Source: Mesocentrotus franciscanus
Taxonomy: Eukaryota; Echinodermata; Echinoidea; Camarodonta; Strongylocentrotidae
Assembly: GCA_037976565.1 (NCBI GenBank)
Contig: CP137675.1
Location: 31,013,820 to 31,077,819 of the forward strand
Length of the DNA: 64,000 nt
Reading direction: 5' to 3'
Shown: piece after piece, positions 48,501 to 57,557 of the stretch
Position numbering within the stretch: the stretch's first letter is position 1
Layout: each line of letters starts with the position of its first letter
Program-made: the position numbers and the translations under genes
Notes under the pieces: generated by a model
Told to the model about the DNA's origin: nothing
Databases searched by the model: none
What the model saw: only the letters and a program-made list of their open reading frames with translations

Positions 48501-49030
48501 GCCCAAAAGCATGACAGAGATAAATGCCTTGTTCCTGCCCCTCTGCCTTTGAAGGACAGCGTCTCCTAGAAGACACTTTGCAACACAGGCTGCTGAGCTG
48601 CCGTTTGAGAAGCCCCCACCTTACCCACCTGGAAAGCAAAACGCTGGTCAGACCAGTGGAATTCGTCTACTACCAACTTGAAGGAGTTCATCCCAGAGCC
48701 CTGTGCAAAACCAAGTGGCAGCGACCTCTCAAGAAAAGCTGGGTCAACCTCAACCGTATCAGAATTGGAGTTGGCCTAAAATTGGAGCTGATCCATCGCC
48801 AAACTGTGCCTGTGGAGAGATCCAAACTATGGATCATGTCATCGATGCTTGTCCTATCTACAAATCCCCTCACGGTGCTTCTGGACTTCGGGAGCTCGAT
48901 GATGAGACAATCAGTTGGATAAATAAGGATCTTCCTATCATGATGTACTCCTTGATATTCTTCGTGCGAACGAACGATGGAAAACGGTTGGGGAAAATTC
49001 AAAAATTTATTGGGAGAATCAACTGTTAAA
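48501..49030 (+). pseudogene. Retrotransposon-type C-terminal zinc-knuckle fragment
   Basis: Two overlapping frames together hold KSWVNLNRIRIGVG and DPSPNCACGEIQTMDHVIDA with CPIYKS. That matches the NRxRxGVG...CxCGxxQTMxHxxxxC tail found at the C-terminus of some non-LTR retrotransposon proteins. A frameshift lies near 48775. Confidence 0.65.
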
Positions 49031-49819
49031 GTGAGTGGATCGTCAGTTTCCATGTGCAGAAGGCCATAATTCGCTGACACCAGACTTGGTGGAAATAACA
49101 TTAATGGGAGTACAAATCTGCACACAGCAAACCCGTAGGCCAGTCAAGAATTACCTCCTAATCTCTCGGAGAGTCTAGCTTCGGATCCCGCTGGATCGGG
49201 TGAGGGAAAAGCAAAGCATTACATAAGGTCGAATGGTCATAAAACTGAAGGCTAACCCTGGTGATTGACAACACCTGTTATTGGGTAAACACCCGAACGG
49301 TGTCGAATTCCCCATGAGAGCTGACTTCTATGTGTCTTTAAAGGGTGTCACACTGTGGCGCCTTCTAAGAAAACCATAAATATCTTTGTGGTTTGAGAAT
49401 TTTTGGTAGTTAAAAGTATAAAATTGTTGGATTGTACCTGTGATTTTGAAAGCACAATACGGCTTACCTATATTGAATCTAAGTTAAATTTTAATTCTTT
49501 GTGAAAATACCCCAGGAGTTTCAAACTTGCCAAATGAATGTTGTGACATAAGCAATGGAATATATCTGTTTGTGCTAAACTGTTTCATCATGCTTGCTAT
49601 TTTATCTTAAAGTTGGAAATATCTTCTGCATCATTATTGCACAGTCACCTTGAATTGCCCAATTGAGCCAGTCGTACTGGCAGGAATGTTTAATCTGATC
49701 AAAATTGTGTTTTTATACTTCAGCTTCTGTATTCGCAAACAAAATCTTTGATGATATTTATAAGAATGAAAGTTGCCACTGCCAGTAATGCCTTTTCTTA
49801 TATTTAAGTCATGTGCCCG

Positions 49820-50000
49820 TAAGAAGCAGGTTTCTAGCACAGAGAATAGGTACAGTTGAGCTAATTTCTGCACAGTTTTCCAATATGCTGTATCGCCAAA
49901 TGCGAACATCGTGGTTTCAACGGGCAAGCAACCATCATCAGAAAACTCTGCAGGTATCAGCATAGCTCTCCTGTTTTCCTTGCTGCCAACTTGTTTCTTT
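49820..50000. repeat. Foldback repeat F1
   Basis: AAGAAGCAGGTTTCTAGCAC and the complement of the segment ending CTTGCTGCCAACTTGTTTCTT form diverged arms. Related to F2 at 50344-50549. Confidence 0.5.
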
Positions 50001-50343
50001 TGAGTGTAAGAGATAACTAAGCTAAGCCATGTGTTTATCATTTGTGCCATTTTCTCTTATGTGTGATATAGATTGTATAGTTTTATACTTCATTTGCATG
50101 TGCCTTTTAAAACTGTGAATATGAATTATTGCCATAAACTTAGAGATTCCCTTGTATGTAACAAGAATTTATCTTTCACGCTCAGAAATTCTATATTGAA
50201 TGAGCATCTGTGTTTACTTGATGTATTATGTGCTGCTAATAATGCAATTACTTCTGTTGACATATAGCCATTTGTCTTGACTCTCTGGTAAGACTTGTTT
50301 CCAACAACCTTTTGTTTTATCTGATACTCTTTATCTGCATTAC

Positions 50344-50549
50344 AGTCTTGTGGTTGTGAGGAGCGGGTTTGCAGCATGGAGACGAGGTAGAGCTATGCTG
50401 ATGAATGCCCTGCTTTCCACTATTCTGTTTTGCTGAATGTGAGGAGCTTCCCCAGTGTGATGTTTGCTTATCTACTAAAAAACTGCGGGTATCAGTATAG
50501 CTTTACCTAGTCTCTATGCTGCTAACCTGCTTCTCACAACCGCAAGACT
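50344..50549. repeat. Foldback repeat F2
   Basis: Arms of about 60 bp: AGTCTTGTGGTTGTGAGGAG with GCGGGTTTGCAGCATGGAGA at the left, and GCTGCTAACCTGCTTCTCAC with AACCGCAAGACT at the right. About 80 bp of loop. Confidence 0.8.
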
Positions 50550-50980
50550 TATAAGTTTAACCAATTATGCAATATAATATGTCATGGTTTCTTGTACTGA
50601 TAAGTGAATTTAATTTGAAAGCAAATGAAAACCATTCTTTAATTGTAATGTTTATCTTTAAAAAGTAGCACATTTTATGACAAAACAGATATCTTTGTGA
50701 TGGCCTGTTAACTTTATTAAAATCAATTATGAGATTAGGATGGGGATGGAAAGACACTGTACGTATAGAAGGCAAGTTAGAAAAAGAAGGTATAGAAATA
50801 AGTATTTTATAGTTTTGTGTTATCCTTCTTCACACCATTTACATGTACATTAAAAATATGAAAATTACTTTCTGTCTGGCATGTATATATTACCGTATGT
50901 GATGCAATATTTGTTGCTTTGATTGTACCGTGTGATTGCTCAGAATGAGTGATTTGTACACTTTCTTCCTTGATCAGGTG

Positions 50981-52004
50981 GTCATATAGATGTCATTTAG
51001 AGGACAAAAAAGACGTAAAGCTCATGTAAGGATAAAAAGTACATCGAATTGGTGTCCTTATGTCTTCCGTTGCTACAAATTTACGTCTTGAAGATGTCCT
51101 TTTTAACCAATAGGATGGACAAATTGTGTAAAGATTCAAGTCCGTACAATGTAAACTATTGATACAAGTTTATGCTTTTAAGACGTAATTTTTACTTAAA
51201 AGATGTAAAAACTACATAAATATATGACATCTGTATGACGACTTCCTTTTTACAATTTAACGTCTTAAAGACGTCTTTTTTACCAGTAAGGCGTAAAAGT
51301 CACATTAATATATGACGTCAGTACGACGTCTACCTTTGATACAAGTTACCGTCTTGAAGGCGTCTATTCTTTATCAATAAGATGTAAATATCACGTCAAA
51401 ATTTGATGTCCATACAATGTATACACGTCTGTAAGGCGTCTTTCTTGGGTAAAAATTGACGTCTTGAAGGCGTCTTTCTTTAACTAATAAGGCGTAAAAA
51501 TCACGTCAAAATATGACGTCCTCACGACGACGTATGCGGGTGCAAGTTTACGTCTTTTGACGTAAAGTTATGTCGTCTTAAGGGCGTCTTTCGTTAACTA
51601 AAAGGCGTAAATATGACGTCCATATGGCGTCTTCCTATGGTACAAGTTGACGTCTTAAAGACGTCTATCTTTAACTAATAAGGCGTAAAAATCACGTCAA
51701 AATATGGCGTCCTCACGACGACGTGCGGGTGCAAGTTTACGTCTTTTGACGTAAAGTTATGTCGTCTTAAAGGCGTCTTTCTTTAACTAAAAGACGTAAA
51801 TATGACGTCCATATGACGTCTTCCTATGGTACAAGTTGACGCCTTAAAGGCGTCTTTCTTTGACGAATAAGGCGTAAAAATCACGTCAAAATATGTCGTC
51901 CTGAAGACGACGTACGCGGGTGCAAGTTTACGTCTTTTTTACGTCATGTTATGTCGTCTTAAAGACGTAGTACAAGACGTAAATATGACGTCTTTAAGAC
52001 GTCG
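50981..52004. repeat. Right subterminal GACGTC array
   Basis: Degenerate units with CAAGTTGACGTCTTAAAG, GCGTCTTTCTTTAACTAATA, AAATCACGTCAAAATATGAC and GTTATGTCGTCTTA. Different units from the left array but the same GACGTC core. Confidence 0.88.
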
Positions 52005-52018
52005 CTCTGCTATCAGGG

Positions 52019-53322
52019 GAAGAGCAGAGGTCCGACCACGCTACCTTGAGGAACCCCTGAAAGGACAGGTGATGCATGTGATGCTACTCCTTCCAGCAGA
52101 ACCCTCTGAGACCGGTTACTGAGTAGACAATCAATCCACTTATGGATATTGCCTCTGATTCCATAATAGTTGACTTTGTACATCAGCCTACCATGGGGAA
52201 CCTTGTCGAACGCTTTTGACAAGTCCAAAAGAATAACATCAAGTTGTTCGCCATCCTCAATACCTCTGGCAAGGTCCTGCACAGCTAGTAACAGTTGAGA
52301 TGTGCACGGCGCTTCTTCGAAAGCCATGCTGGGCATCACTTAAGATGTTATGGTTGTCGAGATGATCAAGTATACTGCTGCAAACAATATGTTCCAAGGT
52401 CTTGCACACAATGGAGGTCAGAGAGATTGGTCTGTAGTTTTCTGCTTTATATCTCTCTCCTTCTTGAAGATAGGAACTACATCAGCTTTCTTCCAGTCAT
52501 CAGGAATGATGCCTTGGTCGACTGATGCTTGAAGAGGATAGTGAAGATAGGTGTAAGTTCTATGGCAAGTTCCTTCAGGAGCCTTGCTTGTAGACCATCT
52601 GGACCAGTAGCCTTGTGTATCTGCAGAGTTGAAAGCAGCTTGTACACTCCAGCAGGATTGATGTTGATTTGATCCATGTCTGGATAAAGGTTTTGTCCCT
52701 TGTCTTTGATGGTGGTCATGTCTTCATCCTTGTTGAAGACAGATGCAAACTGTTCATTCAAGATGTGTGCCTTGCCAGTGCTATCTGAGATAGTCCTTCC
52801 ACTTTGAGCTTTAAGAGGTGCTACTCCGGTGTTGTCATTCCTCTTGCTGTTAATAAAGCTCCAAAAGCGCTTGGGATTTGAGGACATGTCTGGACTTATA
52901 ATGTGATTGATGTAGTCACTGTACGCTTGTTTGCAGGCCATCCGTGAAGACTTTTTCCGATCTTTGTACTTTAGGAAATCTTGTGGCAGGCTGGTAGAGC
53001 GAGCTCGTATGAAAGCACGTTTCTTCCTTCTGGCAAGCCGCTTAACTGAAGAGGTGATCCACTGCTGATTAAAACGGCTCGAGGTCATCTTTGACGGTAC
53101 ATGCTTTTGGAGCAAATTCTGTAAGGTGGTCTTGATTTCCTCCCACATGTCGGTGACAGAGCTCAGTTCATTGTGGGTTTCCATGAAGTGCCGTTGATAT
53201 ATGTGGCATTCCCTCTTCATTTCCTCAAGGTTGGCATTCTTCCAGATGTGCACTAACCTCTTCACTGGTTTGCGCCTCTTTGCTGTTACATCTGTGTCTA
53301 CACTGGCTATGTCATGGTCCAA
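52019..53322 (-). pseudogene. LINE protein, middle part: endonuclease end to reverse transcriptase motif B
   Basis: Starts at DHDIASVDTDV after the frameshift. It carries HKATGPDGLQARLLKEL, then breaks near 52530; another frame holds NYRPISLTSIVCKTLEHIV and LSDAQHGFR, and a third holds DLSKAFDKVPH and GVPQGSVVGPLLF. It ends at the inserted element. Confidence 0.85.
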
Positions 53323-54673
53323 GTCCTGGTAGTGGGGTGCACTTGTTGACGAGAGATGGTCGGTTGGTCAGAAATAGATCCAAAATGCTCTCTCCACGTG
53401 TGGCAAAAGTTACCATCTGTTGGAGGGCGCAGTTATAGGTCATGTCCAACAATCTGTTGTTCATGTTGGCTGGATAGTTATGACCGCTGATGCTGAGGTT
53501 CACCCAATCAATGTCTGGTAGGTTCAGATCACCACCAATCCACAAAGCTGCTTTCTTGTTTCTGGATGCAACCTTCTCAACAATAGAGCAGAGGTCATTG
53601 AGATAGTTAATGTCACTGTTTGGGGGACGGTACAAAGCACCAATTATTAACTTTACGTTAGCCCCAAATGAAAGTTTAACAAAGACCTGCTCCCCAACAT
53701 CTGTCGTGTCCATGGTGTCGTACATGAGGTCATTCCTTATCGCCAGTAGTACTCCGCCATAGCCATCTTGTCTGTCTTTGCGAATCACTTCAAAGTTGGA
53801 AGGGAAGATCTCTGAACTCCTGATGGTAGGGTTGAGCCAGGTTTCTGTACCAATGATAACAGAAGGATCTGTTGTCTCAATGAGTACAGCCAATTCTTCC
53901 TTCTTATTCTTGATGCTCTGAAAGTTTATGTTGAGCACTTTCATAGTTCTAGGTTTGGTGTGTTGTTTCTCCTTTCTGAAATTTACTGGTGAAGACGACC
54001 TCACATTTACTGGAGAGGATGCCCACTGCGGTGACCCAGGGCCATCCAAAGATAATGAAGAGCTATTGGTCGTTGTCTCCATGCTGCTCGTAGTGACATC
54101 ACTTTGTGATCCTAGAACATCAAATGTGTTGCTGACCTCTATGCTTGTGGAGTTAAAGAGGCTTGACGAGAACTGTGGCATGCCACATCTAATGCAATGC
54201 CAGGACACACTGTTCAAGGCTTCATACACTTGCGTTGACATTCCCATGCAGTCGGCGTGGTACCACTGATCGCAGTCATCACAAGCTACACCACGCTGTT
54301 TCCAAGTTACGGCACGTGAACATATCTGGCATGGGTATTTCGGTGCTCTGGGCCCCGGATTCAGTTCAATGTCAGCAGCATTGGATAACAATATAAAACT
54401 CAGATAAAGAAGAGTATGCCTCTCACGATGCATGGTGTGCTGGCAGTTCCTTGATCTCTTGTGGGCGAGTGTTGACATAAATAGAGAGTCCTGCAACCAG
54501 TTGGCGTCATTACTCTTTGAATTGCAGAGGTGATTGCCATAAAAGCTCAGGTTGTGATTCATACTACATGTAGTATCACGATCAGACACGATATGCCCTT
54601 GATGTACATGAATGTTGATGACAGAAGCTGCTAGGAATAGCCAGCAAAGGTAATCTAGGAGAGAGCTAGGCAT
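53312..54673 (-). pseudogene. LINE protein, N-terminal part: hydrophobic leader, 2A-like motif, PHD finger, APE endonuclease
   Basis: 453 codons from an ATG. A hydrophobic stretch LLYLSFILLSNAA precedes DIELNPGP (residues 101-108, bases 54350-54373), which fits the 2A ribosome-skipping consensus D-x-E-x-NPGP. Residues 115-163 form a PHD finger (C115, C118, C131, C134, H139, C142, C160, C163). The endonuclease follows with TETWL, GGDLNLPDIDW and ILDLFLTN. The frame breaks just before the conserved SDHD motif; DHDIAS continues in the next frame. 2A-like motifs in CR1-type elements are known in sea urchins. Confidence 0.88.
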
Positions 54674-55060
54674 GATGACAGCATAGACCTATAAGCAGTC
54701 AAAGCATAGATCTGTATCCTAGCTATCACTAGACTAGTCTCAATCTCACTCAGCATTCATGCAGAATAATAAACAATAAACAATCAGTTCAACTCTCACT
54801 TCAATTCAGCAGATGAAAGGATTGAGAATAAAAATATCAAATGTCACATTGGCAAAAGAAATACTTGCTATGTCATTATGGAGTCACAGATTCACAAAGA
54901 GGTCCATGGCTGATATCAGCAGGCACTCATTGATGTCTCCACACAACTTGAGTATGTCCAACATTAAACCTTATGTATGGGACAGGAGTGACATTGTATC
55001 ATTCAAACCAATGCCACTGGGTGGAAAAGAATCCTCTAAAATCCCTGCAATCCTACGCAA

Positions 55061-56200
55061 AATCATATAGAAGCTACGCCCCCCGCCTTGAAAGGATTTT
55101 TGACGTTACCCTGAAATGTAGCTACGCTTGGTACACCTACGTACACCCCCTCCCGCCACAGACCAAGCATATTTTCTCTTACCATTTTATATACAACTAT
55201 CTCTCTCTCTCTCTCTCTGGTGCTCTGCTGTTTAGCAGGTTTAAAGCATGAAATACACTCAATTTTGTTTTCTCCCTTCAGCTACTTCATTCTTTTGTTG
55301 GTACTTATCATTTTCCCTTGAAGCCATCCAACATCAATTGTTTTACACATAGGCTATTCATTGACATTCGTGAAATCGGAAATTGTAATAAAGAGTACTT
55401 TTAAACAAAAGGCCAATACTAGCCACACCTTCTAGCTTACTAGACAGAGCTTTTTGGTTTATATAGTGATAGGAAGTGGCGAAAACTACTTAATTCGAGG
55501 GAAGCATCCCCACCCCTCACATGCTTCGGACGAGTTTGGGCCTTGATATTAACACTTGTCTATAAAATGAGTTGCCTCCTTCCGGGGCCTTGGCGTAGTC
55601 TAGCTTTCTACTGTACAGTCTTACAACATAATGATTCTTTTGAGGGAGTTTTTAGAGATAAGAATGTTGAAACCCTGTACAGTATTTTAGAGCGCTATAA
55701 ATCTCTTCCATGATTGTACTGCATCATTCTTTGTTTTGCTTGGAGGACGGAAAACTTATTGCCCTCTCTTTTTAAAAGAAACACTGTATTCATAAGTTTG
55801 TGAGGGAGCGTAGTATCAGTATGAATTGATAAAAAAAATGAGTGATAGTGTTGGAATCAAATAGTCAACATGTAGAGCTTGATAATTGTCGGTTTTGAAT
55901 TAGAAATGCTGCTGGCCCATAAATCAAATCTAAAATTCATGAAATCTCTATAGATAGTGTTTGATAACTTAAGCAGATTATTCTAATTAGAAGTTATTGT
56001 TTAATTTTGTTCAATAAAACATGAAGAAAAAGATTAACACATACCGCAATTCAACGAAAGGAAATTGAGAAACTAAGTCACCACCTCCGGCTAAACTTAC
56101 ATTCTACTCGTGTGTCGTAAGACTGGATTGCAACAGACAAACGAAAGTGGGTTTTCCCCATATGATACCAAGTAGATTTGTCGTGGTGAGGGGTAATGTA
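55061..56200. repeat. Long repeat R2, copy C, right part
   Basis: Resumes with ATCATATAGAAGC and GACGTTACCCTGAAATGTAG and follows copy A through the (CT)n tract, GTGCTCTGCTGTTTAGCAGG and ATTGCCCTCTC. It then shows CCGCAATTCAACG and CCCCATATGATACC as in copies B and C-left. Confidence 0.65.
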
Positions 56201-56654
56201 GGGAGTGGGAATTTTTATGGAAGGGGGTTGAGTTGGATATGATCGGGTGATGAGGGACTGCAAGAAGGATGCAAACCACCTCGCTCTTCAAAATAATATC
56301 ACCCCTTTACAGAGTCGTAGCGCGAACCCAACCACAGGCAATTTTTTTCGGGGGGGGGAGAGTTTGGCCAGGCCTACTTAGTGGAACTGAATTCAACTGA
56401 TTGTAATGCGGGAGGGGTCATATCATTTTCCTTTCTAGTTATTTTCCCTTTCTTTAATCTGTCTGTCTGTCTCTCTCCCACCTCCATTTTTCTCCTTCTA
56501 AGGGACCATTCGATTAAGAGGGTCATATATGCCCCCCATAGTAAACCACTACCTCTCAAGTGGTGACAATTTGTTGTTAAACTTCTCGTTAAACTAACAT
56601 TAAAAATAAAAAATGATTGCCTAGATTTATACGGAGATATATAAATATATAGGG

Positions 56655-56689
56655 ATTGAGAGAGAAAGAGGGAGAGAGAGAGAGAGAGG

Positions 56690-56731
<42 letters not shown>

Positions 56732-56762
56732 GGGGAGGGGGAGACAGAGAGAGAGAGAGAAA
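56655..56762. repeat. (GA)n tract
   Basis: GAGA-rich purine tract of about 110 bp. Confidence 0.9.
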
Positions 56763-56951
56763 TGTGGAAGATGGAAGACACATCCTCATGTTTGTTGCAC
56801 CTCTTGGCCATTTGTCTATTAACACAAATTGAAGAAAATCTGACATATCCGTAGTCTTGTCAATAATAGCACATTGGCTTTGTAGAATGTGCAAGCAGAA
56901 TGGGATAACGACTACCTCCATACTCAAAGTAGCCCTGACCATACCTCAAAA

Positions 56952-57170
56952 GTTCTCCAACATTTTAATTTTCAGGGGAAGATGATGATACCTCGTAAAA
57001 AAAATATGGCTTCAGATGAACCTGGGAATTCCCACTTCAGTCACCCTGTGAGTGACTATGCCTAAAAAATTATCCAACATTTGAATTTTCAGGGGAGGGT
57101 GATGATACTTCGTAGAAAAAATATGGCTTCAGATGAAGCTGGGAATTCCACCTCGGTCACGTGACTAGGG
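56952..57170. promoter_or_regulatory. Tandem duplicated block with kappaB-like palindromes upstream of GTPase B
   Basis: Two units (56952-57058 and 57068-57170) share TTTTCAGGGGA, ATATGGCTTCAGATGAA and GGGAATTCC. The first has the perfect palindrome GGGAATTCCC at 57024-57033 and the second GGGAATTCCA at 57141-57150. CACGTG follows in the second. They lie about 270-400 bp upstream of the putative start. Regulation by NF-kappaB is inference. Confidence 0.5.
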
Positions 57171-57419
57171 GGTTGGACTATGCAGATTTACTCCGCCTCT
57201 GGGCTGCAGTTTGTTTAGTGCACTACACGCTTTCCTTCATTATGGGATGTCGCAAATTTGATCAAATGCTGAGCCCTCAATATGAAATCACGACATTTGC
57301 TTTCAATTCGCCAGCGATTGAGGGCAATCAGACAGAGTTTCTCAGCATCAACTAAACTTGGATTCTTCCAGTATCCATCCATATAGTGAAGTCCAGTTCA
57401 ATCTGTACAGCTAACCAAA

Positions 57420-57557
57420 ATGTCGTCAGAACCTATCTAAGCGGCATCGAGCTGACAGAAGAGATAACTGAGCTACGGGAAGGAGTGCTGACGTATAAAC
57501 CAGGCAATGTATCAACATGTGCAGATCGAGTGGAATTTCCGGAAGAACTGGTTATAG
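57420..57557 (+). CDS. GTPase B exon 1
   Basis: Frame ELTEEITELREGVLTYKPG then VEFPEELVIG aligns with the N-terminus of paralogue A. Donor ATAG|GTAACA, phase 1. The ATG at 57420 needs a frameshift near 57438 to enter this frame. A possible acceptor (TCTGTACAG) at 57410 would instead allow an upstream exon. Confidence 0.6.

Larger units (their letters stand above)
43152..52018. mobile_element. 8,867-bp DNA-transposon-like element with GACGTC subterminal arrays
   Basis: Terminal inverted repeats of about 36 bp with two mismatches: CCCTGATAGCAGACTGACGT at the left, and CCCTGATAGCAGAGCGACGT as the complement of the right. Both continue as CTTAAAGACGTCATA. The flanking 2-bp GA at 43150-43151 and 52019-52020 is duplicated: deleting the element and one GA restores the reverse transcriptase frame as GPLLFLLFINDLP. 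Long arrays rich in GACGTC lie just inside both ends. The interior (44.4-51 kb) has no intact transposase that I can see. Superfamily unknown. Confidence 0.88.
42136..55060 (-). mobile_element. CR1-type LINE, minus strand, interrupted by another element
   Basis: About 4.1 kb once the 8.9-kb insertion at 43152-52018 is removed. From 5' to 3' it encodes a 2A-like motif, a PHD finger, an APE-type endonuclease and a reverse transcriptase with DVILLDLSKAFDKVPH (motif A), GVPQGSVVGPLLF (B) and VRLFADDC (C). It ends in a (GAA)n tail at 42136-42150. It splits repeat R2 copy C between GGCCTT and ATCATA. Several frameshifts (near 53325, 52530, 52330 and 42390) show that it is dead. Confidence 0.88.

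Noticed and set aside
44387..50980. A transposase or cargo gene inside the GACGTC-array element
   Set aside because: Only short frames without recognised motifs, apart from a retrotransposon-type zinc-knuckle fragment; cannot be supported.
42136..55066. A target-site duplication for the CR1-type LINE
   Set aside because: Comparison with repeat R2 copy B shows a clean junction between GGCCTT and ATCATA, with no visible duplication.
57161..57355. A short 5' coding exon for GTPase B
   Set aside because: The frame lacks an ATG at its start and no donor joins it in phase to 57411.
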